The notes under the pieces are model-generated. The model was not told the origin of the DNA. It saw nothing but the letters and a program-made list of their open reading frames with translations, and searched no databases. The translations under genes were made by a program, and so were the position numbers. DNA of 64,000 nucleotides, taken from assembly GCF_028372415.1 (NCBI RefSeq), contig NC_092873.1, forward strand, positions 350,203,890 to 350,267,889, read 5' to 3'. The stretch comes from Notamacropus eugenii (lineage: Eukaryota > Chordata > Mammalia > Diprotodontia > Macropodidae). Positions 45,256 to 56,459 of the stretch are shown in pieces (position 1 is the first letter of the stretch; each line of letters starts with the position of its first letter).

Positions 45256-46229
45256 CACACACCTGAGATAAGCTTACGTTTTGCTATGGGGGATATTCAT
45301 GAGCTAAACAGAAAGTGATGAGAATGCCCCAGAAGTGTAGAGGCTGGCATGGCCACCCCACTCAATGATTCTCCTCAGGAATAGCAATGCTATCCGGCTC
45401 TTTAATGTCCAGGAGGTGCCCTCTCCCCTCTTCTCCATCCATACAGTCCTGTCCCACTTTTGAAACCCTCAGAAACTCAACAAATTGTGTTCTTGGCAAC
45501 CTGCCCCACAACTCCAACCTTATCCACATTTCCCAGAGCTCTTCCCCAAGCCTTGGGTCTTCCTCACCCAGCCCCATCCCTCTATCCCCCCTCCCATCTG
45601 TTGCCCAGTGCCTTATGTCCGATGTTCAATGCACAGTGACTCTTCACTTCCCCCCAGGGGCTGGGGAGGTGGCGGTAGCTCTGCTGACTGAGTTTGCCAA
45701 CCTCTTCCACTTCGACCACAATCTCCAGGGTGGGTCTGTTGGCTCCACCTGGCTCCCTGGAGAGTTTTCCACCTGTGCCAACCTCCCAAGCCAGAGTAAA
45801 CAGTCTCGCTAAGTGTCTGGGCCAGTGCCCACTCCTAGGCTGGGAGCAGTATTTCCCTGTAGGACTGCGCTCCCAGATGCTGCTTCCAACCTCACTTTCC
45901 CAGTAAATGGCATGTTGGATAGACCCTAGCCCCATAAATGATGTTTTCTTGGTAGAAGGCATGGGGGTGGGGTTCTATGAGGTAGGGAAGGAGCTAGAGC
46001 AGCCGTCTGGTAATTAGGTTTTATCCTGAGACTGTGTATTCTCCTCCAAGGGCAGCCTGGTCTTTGTGGGACTTGCCTTTTCCAAGCCAGACGTGATCAG
46101 GTAGAACAAAGGGAAACACCTTAGGTGCTAGATGAACGATTCTCAAAGAGTAGCTGTCTAGGTGAGTGAGTGAAAATTATGCAGATGAACCACTGAAAAC
46201 AATTCAGTGGCTCCTTCACTCAGGAAGAG

Positions 46230-46440
46230 CTTTCTAAAATACTCATCCTCTCCAAGGTTCATTGGTTGGTGTTCTGAGTCCAGAGATCAAATATTTCCTG
46301 TCAGCGTGACCTCTTGGGCAAGTCACTTAATTTTCTTAAGCCTCATTTTTCTCACCTGTAAAACAGGGTGGCTGCTGGACTCAATGGCCCTTAAGTTTCC
46401 TTTTGACTCTAAATCTTGGGGCCTATGATTCTGTCATGTC
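46230..46440 (+). repeat. MIR
   Basis: 'cctcttgggcaagtcactta' and the following 3' half to 'gggcctatgatt'. Confidence 0.75.
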
Positions 46441-46777
46441 TGATTTCAGTCCCAGCTAGTCTAATTGCCTAATGACCTTATTGGAGGTCAAGTGGGTTTC
46501 TACCCTTGTTGATTTCATCTGGGTCCCTTATCAGAAGAGGGGTAACTTCCAATATTGCAACTTCCTTCACCCAGACAGATTGGCAACTCATTTCTAATTT
46601 ATAGTCACAGAGAGGTGCCTAGGTATTGAGTTTTTAAGAATTCAGGTCTTTCCAATTCCAAGGTCAACTCTCCATCTGCTACTCAGTGATGACCCCTCAC
46701 TGGTCTCATTATGCAAAAGGATATTAAACAATAAATCGACTAATAGTAATTTATCACTATGTGCCAGGCACACTGTC

Positions 46778-46928
46778 TTGGCTTTTGTCATGCCACTAGT
46801 CTTCCATGACTCTGGAGGAGAAAGTGAGACTGATGATTTTGAGCAGCTCTGCCTCACTTAAATGCAATTCACAAATGACATCATGAAGGTGATGTCATCA
46901 GTGCTTTTTGAGAATGAAAGATGAAAAA
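46778..46928 (+). repeat. Type B-related SINE tail, nested in L2
   Basis: 'catgactctggaggagaaag', 'tctgcctcacttaaatgcaa' and 'gtgatgtcatcagtgctttt'. The L2 terminus resumes at about 46935. Confidence 0.75.
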
Positions 46929-47273
46929 CAAGAAGATACTGTGCTTGGGCACCAATATAAAAATAAAACAACCCCTGTCTCCAGGCAGCTTATATTCTAT
47001 CAGGGAAGAAGCATGTATATAAATAAACATGCACAAAATACGTATGGGATAAACACAGACTAACTTTTTTTTTCCACAGGAAGGATGCTAACACTGGAGA
47101 AATAAGGAAAGGCTTCATTTAGAAGGCAAAGCTTGGGAGAGTTTTGAAGGAAACAAGCTTTTCAGAGGTGAGACAGGAGTGCATTTCAGGCACAGGGGAT
47201 AGATAATACAAAGGCAAGGAGATTAGAGGGAGAGTGCTGAGTATGATAAATGGCAAAATCAGTTTGGCTAGAC

Positions 47274-47458
47274 CAGCAGTGGGGAACACGCAGCCTCAAG
47301 GCCACATGTGGCCCTCTAGGTCTTCAAATGAATCCAAACTTCACAGAACAAATCCTCTTAATAGAAGAATTTGGTAAAACTTGGACTTGGTCAAAAGGCC
47401 GTACCCAAGGACCTAGAAGGTCACATATAACCTTGAGGCTGCAGGTTCCCCATCCCTG
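47274..47458. mobile_element. Palindromic MITE (hAT-like)
   Basis: 185 bp beginning CAG and ending CTG. The outer 49 bp are inverted copies at about 39 of 49 positions ('gcagcctcaaggccacatgt' left), and the similarity extends to the middle, so the whole element can fold on itself. The flanking 8-mers match at only 5 of 8 positions. Confidence 0.7.
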
Positions 47459-47479
47459 GGCAAGGGTCATAGAGGGCAA

Positions 47480-47632
47480 GAAATATATATATATGTATAT
47501 GTATATGTATGTGTATATTTTATATCTATATTTATATACACACACATATATACATATACATACATACACACATCTATATCTATATCTGTATCTGTATTTG
47601 TATCTGTATCTATATCTATATATGTTGGGTTG
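47480..47632. repeat. TA/GTAT/ATCT compound microsatellite
   Basis: Alternating TATG, TACA and TATCTG units. It opens frames on both strands that are not genes. Confidence 0.92.
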
Positions 47633-47989
47633 GAAAGATAGGATGGGGTGGGTTGTGAAGGACTATTTCTCCTATAGGCAATAGTGGGCCACTGGAGTTT
47701 ATTAAGTAGGGGAGTAATTTGTTCAGACTCACTCATTAGGAAAAATCACTTTGGCCAATGTGAGGAGGACAAAGGGAACTGGGGAAAGACTTGAAGCAGG
47801 GAGACCATTTAGGAGTCTGTTTTAAAAATCCAGGTGATATAAGCCTGAACAAGGTTGGTAATGGTGTAAATAGAGAGGATGGATATGAGAGATTTGTGGA
47901 GGTAGAAATAAGATATGGCAACTAATGGGATATGTAGGGTAATGGAGGGTGAGGAGTCAAGGATGACGCCTAGGTTGCAATTCAGTGGT

Positions 47990-48400
47990 GTCATTGTATT
48001 GTATTTGTCCTTTATTTTCAAAGAGAGCCATGATATCAGGGAGATGATGACATGACTTGCTATTGACTTTGATTTGAGTGAGGGAGGCCTGTTCAAGATC
48101 ACCAAACTTCACTTTCTCCTCCAGAACCATCTGGGTCCAGTGGCCAGATATTCATGAGGATGACTGGAGATGGCCTAGGATTCAATGGGAGAACCTGGCC
48201 CTTTTAAGCTAAGGTCTTTTCAGGCTCTCACTTTGACTGAGGTAACACCCATTTCTCTTTAAGAAGTGAGTCAAGGGATGGCTCCTTTAATTAAAAAACA
48301 AAATCAAACTGGAAGGGAAAGACCCTCAGGGTTGCTGGCCAAAAGAGAAACAATTACTTTTTTTTTTTTTACATTCATTCTGAGCTAGGAGGGCCCCCAA
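47990..48400 (-). repeat. Long type B element, antisense
   Basis: Left end 'tgtcctttattttcaaagag', then 'tgacatgacttgctattgac' and 'ccatctgggtccagtggcca'. It extends rightward to 'aaaccctcagg'-like sequence and a T run, about 410 bp. The extended part is shared with 62585-62760. Confidence 0.72.
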
Positions 48401-48409
48401 AATAGCCAT

Positions 48410-48433
48410 TAAGTGATGCTTGGGCATCACTTA
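48410..48433. repeat. Perfect 10-bp stem, 4-nt loop hairpin
   Basis: Arms TAAGTGATGC and GCATCACTTA around TTGG. No U run follows, and the context is intergenic. Confidence 0.85.
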
Positions 48434-48659
48434 TTGTTGTCTAATCTGTGAGCACCAGAGTGAAATGGGTTTAAGGTTTGGTCTTTGAGAAAGAAATTTA
48501 GTCAATAAACTTCCAGTTAACTAGGCAGCTTTTGGCCATCAAAATTTACTTTCCTTTGGTGAGGAGAAGGAGAAGACAGAGAGGGAGAAGGAGAGGGAGA
48601 GGACAAGCTGAGTTACCCAACTGCTTGGGTCCCATTCAGGCAGCTCGGGACTACTCACA

Positions 48660-48785
48660 GGTTGTGTTTGTCCTTTGCTCTCAAAGAGGACCAAAACATC
48701 AGGAAGATGGTGACATGATTTGCAGTTGACTTTGATTTGAGTGAGGAAGGGCTGTTCAAGGTCACCAACCTCACTTTCTCCTCCC
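48660..48785 (-). repeat. Type B SINE tail, antisense, nested in L2
   Basis: 'tgtttgtcctttgctctcaa' and 'gatttgcagttgactttga'. Confidence 0.8.
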
Positions 48786-49802
48786 CATCAGCAGTGTTAA
48801 ATATAGTAGAGAGGTCAAGAAGGATGAGGAGTGAGAACAGACTACCAGATTTGACAATCAAGTAATCACTAGTAACTTTGGAGAGATAGAATTTTGTTCA
48901 GGGATGAGGTCAGAAGCCATATTGCAAAGTATTAAGAGGTGAGTGAAGAGAGAAAGTAGATTATATGAGTGTAGACAGATTTTTTTTTTTAAGGAATTTG
49001 GCATTTTTTTTTTTTTTTTTTAGGAATTAGGAGAAGAGTTACAGTAAGAAAATGTGAGCCAGTGGTAGGGTTTAGTGACTTTTTTTCAGAATAGTAAAGA
49101 AATTGTAAATGCCAATGAATAGAGCAAGATTAAAATTATTTGGGAAGAAAGTGGGGAAATCTGCTAGAGAAGATGGGAAGGGTTGAGATCAAAGGATATA
49201 GAGAGGATGACTGGCAAAGAGAAAGGCTACTTCTTTGTCAAAAAGATTAATTCTTCCCTTTTTTACACCAATCTCAGAATATGGTACAAAAGAAGGGAGG
49301 GTTAAGGATTATGTCAAGGCATTTCAAGATGTAGAAAAGTAAAGAAGAGGGAGCTCATGGTGATCTCTATTTTCTCTGTAAACTATGGATTGAGGACCTC
49401 AGGTGGGAGGGTGGGGGCAAGGAATGGCTTGGGAGGCTTGAAGATAGAAGAGAAGGCTTGGAACAGTTGCTGGGAGGGCTGGGATAGAAAATTGATTGAA
49501 AAGGAAAAGAAAAAGATTGTCTTGCTGAGGTGAGTGCCCAATTGAGATGAGGTAATCTCAATCTATAGTGGACCTGATTCAGCTCATTTGGGTGGTTCCA
49601 TCTCCTTTCAGCAACCCAAGAACAAGAGCCAAGGAAGTTGATGGTAGGAATAATCCAGGCTTTGGTTTTGGCAAAATCAAGAATGAAAAAGGAGACAAAT
49701 GAGATAAGAGTAGGAGTGATGGACTTCAGAGAGTGCTGAGTGGTAGAGGGATTGGAGATCCCAGTGAGGACAAATTATAGGTTTAGGATGGGTAAAGGAT
49801 AA

Positions 49803-49866
49803 GGCAGGTATGGGGAACCTTCAGCCTCGAGGGCCACATGTAACATTGATGCTGCAGGTTCCCTGG
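49803..49866. mobile_element. Short deleted relative of the MITE at 47274
   Basis: 'atggggaaccttcagcctcg' and 'tgatgctgcaggttccct' are the two termini with most of the centre missing. Confidence 0.6.
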
Positions 49867-50359
49867 CACAGGGAGAATGATAGGAGGGTCTGAGATAATA
49901 AAGGGATTTGCAAGTTTTTGATCAAGGAAATAGGACACTTGTGGGTGATGATGGGATCTCTGTATGTGGGGGAGGTGGAATGGAGGAAAGAGTCATGGGA
50001 GTGGAGGAAACTGAGGACTTGGAAGGTTAGGCGTTTACTAAGACATCAACATGCATGTGGATGCTCTAGTATAAGGTCAGGAGTTGTGGTGGAGAGGAAT
50101 GCAGAAAGCCAGTCAATCAGTCAGTCAACTAGCATTTAATAAGTCAGCTACTGAATTCCTTGAGAAAGGAGTGTGGGGGGGAGGGGAGAGGGAGGGACAA
50201 GGGGAAGGAATAGTTAATTGCTTTATAATCCTTTATTGGTTGATAAAGTTGAATAGAGCAAACCTCAGGGTGAAAGAAGTTGTTAAGTAAAGGCATCAAA
50301 AGGAGAGTTTGGAAGTAATAGTGGGGAGCGAGGAGTATTCTGATTCTCCCTTGATGGCT

Positions 50360-50600
50360 TGTCAGTCAATAAACGTTTATTAAGCATCTGTTATTTGCTA
50401 GGCAATAGGGGTACAAAAGACAGTCCCTGCCCTCAAAGAACTCACAGTCTAACAGGAGGGAAAACATGGGATCAACTGTGTAGATGAGATTAATAGGAAT
50501 TAATCAACAGAAGGAAATCATTAGTATTGAGAGGGACTGAGAAAGGCTTCCTGTAGAAGGTGGATGTTTCTGGGGGATGTGGGGACAGCAGTTATGAGAG
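50360..50600 (-). repeat. L2 3' end
   Basis: 'cagtcaataaacgtttatta' and 'agacagtccctgccctcaaa', followed by the reversed 3' UTR. Confidence 0.75.
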
Positions 50601-51234
50601 TATCAGCTGGGGCTGGGGAGGGGGAACTAAGTTTCTGTAAATAGAGACATTCTAGTAGATGGGGAAAGATTCCAATGTAGGGGGAGGGGAATAACACAAT
50701 ACCTCTTTCCTTCTCCTTTCCCATGATCCTCTATGGCTATATCACTTGTATCAGGACAAGAGAAACATAGTAACATACATATTCAGCATGTTGGATGTGG
50801 ACACACTTTGCTTGTCTCAACCAATCCACGTTTCACCCTTGCACCCAGCAAGGCTGATGCCCCCAGCTCCTCTGAATCCTGGGGCCTGGGTAGCAAAACC
50901 TAACTGCTCTTGTGACTTTGTGGGTTTCTCTTCTCTGACTTCCCTCTATTCCTCTTTGTGCCTCCTCCCCTCTCCTGGGATCTGCACTCCCTCTTAGACA
51001 CTGACCCAAGGAGGAGGAAAGATGAAGAATTAAAAGTGGGGATTTAGTCAATTCAGTTGGGTCAGTCTGTCCTTTCCTGATCTGAGGTGCTGTAATAGCT
51101 AAAGTCCAGTGTGAAGACGTTGAGGAAGAATAACGCACAGCCCCAGACTTCCAGGAGTCCCCAGTCTGAAAAAAAGACTCAATCCCAGTTCTCAAAGAGC
51201 TTCCAGTCTGATAGGGGTAACAGGTCACAGTTGC
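50601..51234. other. Non-coding, no feature recognised
   Basis: Mostly unique; no exon recognised. A long minus-strand frame at 50833-51465 runs into L2 and SINE sequence and is a chance frame. Confidence 0.45.
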
Positions 51235-52440
51235 CAACAAGCATTTATTAAGCACTTCTTGTATACCAGGAATGCTAGGGATACAAAGAACAGCAAAAAT
51301 GAAATCCCTGTCCTCAAGGTCTGAATATAAACTCAAACAGTTGTGTCTAACTCTCTGTGACCCCATTGAGGGTTTTCTTGAGAGCTGTTCATCATTTCCT
51401 TCTCCAGTTCGTTTTACACATGAGGAACTGAGGCAAACAGGGTGAAGTGACTTAACCAGGGTCACACAGCTAATAGGTGTTTGAGGTCAAATTTGAACTC
51501 AGGTCCTCTAGAGTCTAAGGCTAGTGCTCTATCCCCTGCACCACTTGCCGCTCCCTAACGGGAGAGACAGAATGCAAATAACTAGATACCTACAAGATAT
51601 AGTTCATCCAATATAAATGGAAGACAATCTTAGGGGAAAGGAACTAGAGGTGGGGGAAACTAAGAAAGGCCTGCTGAGGTGGGATTTGAGCTGTGTTAAA
51701 TTGGCAGGGTGGTGGTATCCTTCATAGCAATTAAGAAATTGGGAAAAGTAAAGAGCTTAAGGGGGAAAGATAATATATTTTCTTTTTTGACATGTTGCAT
51801 TTGAGATGTCCATAGGACATGGAATTTGAAGTGTCCAAGGGTCAGGGAGTAAATAGTGACTAGAGTTCAGGAGAGAGGTTAGGGCTGGATATATAGATCT
51901 GGGATTCATTTGCAGAACAATGTTGATGAACACACAGTAGTTACTGACATTACCAAGAGGGCCCAGGATAGACCCATAGTTAATGGGTCCTAACAAAGGA
52001 GATTGAGAAGGGAGTAGTCTGATCGTTAGGGGAAGACCTAGGAATGAAGTGTTACAAAAACCTAGAAGAGAAAGTATCCAGGAGAAGTGGGCTAATACAT
52101 CAGTGGTATCAAAGGCTTTGAGAGGTCAGAGATGGGCGAGGGCTGAGAAAAGACCATTGAGTTTGGCATGTGGGTCCTTGGTGTCTCTGGAAAGAGCAGT
52201 TTCAGCTGAATGATGAGGTCAGAAGTCGAATTGCAGAGGGTTTAGAAGAGAGTGAGAGGAGAAGAAATGGAGGCATAAGGTATAGACATTCATACTCATG
52301 CGTGCACACACACATGTAAATGAAGGAGTGCAGACTACAGATATCAATGGTGGAAGTATAGGGAGAGAGTGACAGTGGTTAAACTTGTCTGGGTTGGATT
52401 AGGAGTTGAATGTGTGGCAAGTCAGAGCAGAGTTTTTGAA
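51235..52440 (-). repeat. L2, antisense, with RT remnant
   Basis: Reversed L2 terminus at 51240-51320, then 3' UTR, then at 51780-52250 the ORF2 end. On the plus strand, 'gcatttgagatgtccatagg' and 'atgatgaggtcagaagtcg' are the usual reversed landmarks. A type A SINE sits at 51335-51555. Confidence 0.7.
51335..51555 (-). repeat. Type A SINE nested in L2
   Basis: RTE tail 'tctctgtgaccccattgagg', core and head ending 'accacttgccgctccc'. Confidence 0.85.
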
Positions 52441-52986
52441 AGAGTGAAGTATGGAGCAAGATTATGAAGAAAAGAAGGGACAGGGGTAAGGGCCTGATTA
52501 GATAAAGGTTGCGAGATAGAAAAGAGTGAGATATGGCCACCGGGGTTGATGGCAGCTTGTGTGTGTGGCTGCAATGGAGTGTCAGAGTTAGGGAATCCTG
52601 GGAAACAATCAAGGACCATTGGGGAATGGGACTGTTGGGGAAAGGGGCCATATAGATTGGTTTGAGGAAGAGAGAACAGATTAAAGAGGAGAAGGAGCAG
52701 TGGATTCTCAAGTAGAGACAGGCGAGTTGATTTGGGTTGCTCAATGGACAATTTGGACAGATGGGTCAGGGAACTGGGAACTGGAGTTAGAGAAAGACGG
52801 GTAGATGCTGTTTCAAGAGGGTGCGTGCAGGGTGACCATAAGTAACTTCTCCTTTGGGCACCCAAGCATCCTTCTGTTCTATAATCCCTTGCCCAGCACC
52901 CCTTGCCAGACTTATTCCACTCATTTTATTCAATTCAACAAGCATTCATTAGTGAATACAAGGTACCAGGCATAGTTTTAGGCAAA

Positions 52987-53046
52987 GGAAGGAAGGAAGG
53001 AAGGAAGGAAGGAAGGAAGGAAGGAAGGAAGGAAGGAAGGAAGGAA
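52987..53046. repeat. (GGAA)15 microsatellite
   Basis: Fifteen uninterrupted GGAA units, followed by two AGGAA-type variants, inside an L2/SINE junction. Confidence 0.97.
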
Positions 53047-53054
53047 AGGAAAGG

Positions 53055-53305
53055 AAACTAGCATTTATGAGTGCTATATGCCAGACACTGTGCTAAGCTT
53101 TTTTTTTTTTTTTTTAACAATTATCTCATTTGATCCTTGAAACAACCCTGGGAGGTAGGTGCTATTATTATCCCAATTTTACAGATGAGGAAAGTGAGGC
53201 AGACAGAAGTTAAGGGTCTTGCCAGGATCACAAATTTGAACCCAGGTCTTCTGGTCTTCCTGAATCCAGGCTTAGCCCTCTATCCACTGGACCACCTAGT
53301 TGCTT
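53055..53305 (-). repeat. CORE-SINE, antisense
   Basis: 'tatgccagacactgtgctaa', a T run at 53100-53116, 'tcccaattttacagatgagg' and head ending 'accacctagttgc'. L2-like remnants flank it (52925-52985, 53306-53420). Confidence 0.78.
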
Positions 53306-53420
53306 CAACATATATTAGGATATAAAGACAAACCTGTCGTCTGGGAGTTTATATTCTCCTTTTGGGAAGCTATTTCTGGTTAAGAATCTGCAGTAACAAG
53401 ACTGACCTAGATTTCAAAGT

Positions 53421-54767
53421 GTGAGTGATGGACACGGAGAAATCCTTCCTTTAAAGGATTCTGGGGGTTGGCATAGGGTCGGGTAATGCCCAAAGAGAAG
53501 AGGAAAGCTGTGATAATCTGTACTCCAGGGCTTGGAATGTAGATATCTCTCTGTCCTAGCAACCCCTCAAGTTTGGGACCCAGGCATCCCGAACCTCAGG
53601 CTCCTTCCCACAACCCCCCTGCATCCCCCAACCCCTACGAATCCCTTGAGGAGAGCTATTTGGCCTGCTTGGGACCAGTCCAAAGACAATAGAGCTAGAC
53701 GGTCAGAGAGAAGGAGGCCCAGGCAGTATAAATATCCCAGTCTGGGGAGTATGAGCTAGGGAGGAGGGAAGGAGAATTGTGGTTGCCTTTAGGCACTGTG
53801 TAATTTAGGATTTATTTCAGGGCCATGGTTCTTTCTCCAACTCAGGGTGGAGCTGGGGATATTTTAAGAGTTTTTTTTTTTTTTTTGAGGGGGGGCAGGG
53901 AAGGGGCACTCCCCTGCCCCAGGATTGGACTGGTGGAAGTGTAGAATGGTTGCCCCTCCCAGGATGCCTGTCAACTCCCAGCCACGTCCTATATCTTGGC
54001 AGGTTAGGTCCCTATCCTGGCCTCCTTTGTTTCTCCCAGCCAAGGCTCTGAGACAGAGTGGTAGGAGGGGGCCAAGCAGAGAAAAGCAATATGGAAGGGG
54101 TAGACCTCCCACTGAGAAGACCTCTTTTGGGCCCCTGAGGCGGGGGATGGGGGTGAGGGAGGGAATTGTTAACAGGAATAGGGATCCTTGTTGGCTTTGA
54201 ACTTTTTAAGTTCCAGAAGAAGTTTGTTAAAAAACAGACTTTCAAATGTATGACAAAATAACAAAAATAATAAATGTAACAAAAATGACAAAGTGAATAA
54301 TGTGTTCGTCCAAACTAACGTATTAGGAGGTCAAACTTTGTCATTTGCTTATTGCTTGTGCTACCTTGGGCAAGTCACTTGATTCTTCTGGGTTTCGGTT
54401 TCCAGTGGGGGCTCTGACAAGGATGCCCCGTTACAAGTCCTAGGATGATTCTGTGAATGCTCGGCCTTATTCCCTAAGAGAAGACAGTGTTTTAGGCTGC
54501 CTCCCTGAGGCTGTGGGAGGTACCTAGTTCCTATCTGCTCAGCCTCAGGCCACTACTAGAATCCTCTTAGCACCACTGAGCAGTGGGATGGATAGGGACA
54601 GGAGAGTTGGAATGATGCTGACCTAGCCTCAGGGGCCAAAATATGGATATGGTTCATTGACTTCCTGGATTTATCGATCATCTCCACGAGTCTATAAATA
54701 TCACCATATGTGAGCATAACTTTGATCAATATGTAAATATATAAGTATATATGTGCATTCTGGGCCA
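53421..54767. other. Non-coding, mostly unique
   Basis: Contains a T run (53871-53886) and an A/T-rich patch (54240-54300). No exon or repeat family recognised. Confidence 0.45.
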
Positions 54768-54932
54768 TTGCTAGTCATCCTGACTTTTGTTTAGCCACTG
54801 GATTTTGATGATTCTGGAAGAGTGAGGCTTTATGTTACTCTCTCATTTAAATCCAATTCATATGCAAGTCAAGAAAACACCCCGTGATGTTAGTGGTACT
54901 CTTTGAAAACAAAGGACAAACAGCAACATATC
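54768..54932 (+). repeat. Type B-related SINE tail
   Basis: 'gatgattctggaagagtgag', 'atttaaatccaattcatatg' and 'aaaacaaaggacaaacagca'. Confidence 0.78.
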
Positions 54933-54974
54933 TATATGTCTGTCTTTCCATCTGCTTATCTGCCCATCTATAGG

Positions 54975-55293
54975 TGTGTTCCTCCTTCGTTGCCAAAGAA
55001 GACCATGCCATCAGAGAAATAATGACATGACTTGCACTTGACTTTGTTTTGAGTAAGGGAGGGCTGCGCAGGTCACCAGCTTCGCTTCTCCTCCAGAGCC
55101 ATTTGAATCCAGTGACCAGATATTCATCAGGATGACTGGAGATGACCCAGGATGAGATAAATGGGTTAAGTGACTTGCCCATAGTCACACAGCTAGTGAG
55201 TGTCTAGTGTCTGAGGTGACATTTGAACTCAGGTCCTCCTGACTCCTGCACAGGTCCTCCTGTGCTCTATCCACTGCACCACCTAGCTCCCCA
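54975..55293 (-). repeat. Type B SINE, full length, antisense
   Basis: Tail 'tgacatgacttgcacttgac', then core 'tgacttgcccatagtcacac' and head 'actgcaccacctagctcccc'. About 30 bp around 'aggtcctcctg' is duplicated near 55230-55262. Confidence 0.87.
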
Positions 55294-55314
55294 CCTGTCT
55301 ATATATCTGTCTAT

Positions 55315-55566
55315 TGAATGAGTGTATTTCACTCGAAGTGAGAATATGGTAAGACCTGAAAGGTAATCTGAAAGGGCCAGGGTCTCCCATTGCATCCTGG
55401 GCCATCTCCAGTCTTCTTGACAAATATCAGGCCACTGGACCCAGATGGCTCAGGAGAAGAAAGTGAAGTTGGTGACCTTGCACAGCCCTCCTTCACTCAA
55501 ATCAAAGTCATATGATCATCCTGATGTCATGGTCCTCTTTGAGAACAAAGGACAAACACAACAACA
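55315..55566 (+). repeat. Type B element, sense
   Basis: 'tttcactcgaagtgagaata', 'ggccactggacccagatggc' and terminus 'gaacaaaggacaaacacaac'. The upstream part matches 62690-62760. Confidence 0.83.
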
Positions 55567-55645
55567 ATGCCTATCTCTCTCTCCATCTATTCATCCATCC
55601 ACTTATCCACCCATCCATCTCTTTCTCTCTCTCTCTCTCTTTCAT
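55567..55645. repeat. TCCATC/TC-rich low-complexity tract
   Basis: Grows out of the 3' terminus of the preceding SINE. Confidence 0.8.
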
Positions 55646-55659
55646 TTCCAAAAGTCTTA

Positions 55660-55920
55660 GTGAGGCTGCTAGACGACTCAGTGGATAAAATGCTGGGCCT
55701 GAAGTCAGGAAGGACTGAATTAAAATCTGACCTCAAATACTTACTAACTATATGACCCTGGACAAATCACTTAATCTCTGCCTCACTTTCCTCACTTGTA
55801 AAATGAGGTTAATAATAGCAACAACCTTTCAGGGTTGTGAGGACCAAATGAGATAAGGTATGTAGGGTACCTGACATAGTAGACACCACATAAATGTTAG
55901 CTATTATTATTTTTTATTAG
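55660..55920 (+). repeat. CORE-SINE
   Basis: Head 'gatgggcctgaagtcagg'-like sequence, core and 3' half ending 'gttagctattattatttttt'. Confidence 0.8.
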
Positions 55921-55929
55921 CATAAAAGC

Positions 55930-56430
55930 TTAAAACTGTGCTGTTTAGAAATAGCAAGGAGGACAATTTCAGAAAAAAACTGGAAAGACTTATATGAACT
56001 GATACAAAGTGAAGTGAGCAGAACCAGGAGAACATTATACACAGTAACTGCAATATGTACAGTGATCAACTGTGAATGACTTAGCTATTCTCAGCAATAC
56101 AATGATCCAAGACAATCTCAAAGGATTCATGATGAAGCATACTCTTTGCCTGCAGAGAAAGAAATGATACTGTCTGAATACAGATTGAAGCCTGCTATTT
56201 TCACTTTCTTTCATTTTTTTAATTCCTAAAGAATCTTCTTGTGCAAAATGACTAATGTGAGTTTTACACAATTGTACATGTATAACCTATATTGAATTGC
56301 TTGCCATCTCAGAAAAGAAGAAGAGAAAGGAGAAAGGGAAGGACAGAGTTTGGAACTCAAAACTTTAAAAAAAAGATTTAAAAATTGTTTTAACATATAA
56401 TTGGGGGAAAAATAAAATGGTGTATAAAAA
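55930..56430 (+). mobile_element. L1 3' UTR fragment
   Basis: 'cttatatgaactgatacaaa', 'gcaatacaatgatccaagac', 'gactaatgtgagttttacac', then an A-rich end. No clear target-site duplication found. Confidence 0.85.
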
Positions 56431-56459
56431 ACTGCATGAAGACTTTTAGGACACTAAAT

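Larger units (their letters stand above)
41536..46229. other. Repeat-poor intergenic block, part 2
   Basis: Low-complexity tracts (GT, purine, poly-C, TG) and one MIR. No exon recognised. 41740-41980 has clustered TAAT motifs and a short inverted repeat and is a candidate regulatory element. Confidence 0.5.
46735..50330 (-). repeat. L2, antisense, heavily interrupted
   Basis: The left end is the reversed L2 terminus (tatgtgccaggcacac), then 3' UTR ('gggccactggagtttattaa', 'gcagggagaccatttaggag'). Near 48855-48795 the minus strand gives GSLFSLLILLDLSTIFNTAD, the L2 RT motif. Interrupted by two antisense RTE-tailed elements, one sense RTE-tailed SINE, a palindromic MITE, a shorter MITE and microsatellites. 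Some parts of 48900-50330 are assigned by composition and order only. Confidence 0.68.

Noticed and set aside
45387..45812. 141-residue plus-strand frame
   Set aside because: Ser/Pro-rich by base composition, with no domain, splice context or frame-specific codon signal.
47250..47684. 144-residue plus-strand frame rich in Tyr/Leu
   Set aside because: It crosses a MITE and a TA-rich microsatellite; the repeated YLYLYL peptide is a microsatellite translation.
50833..51465. 210-residue minus-strand frame
   Set aside because: Begins in SINE sequence, continues into L2 and then unique DNA, with no recognisable domain.
52422..52865. Overlapping minus-strand frames of 121 and 147 residues
   Set aside because: Leu/Ser/Pro-rich frames over antisense L2 and adjoining sequence; no family match.
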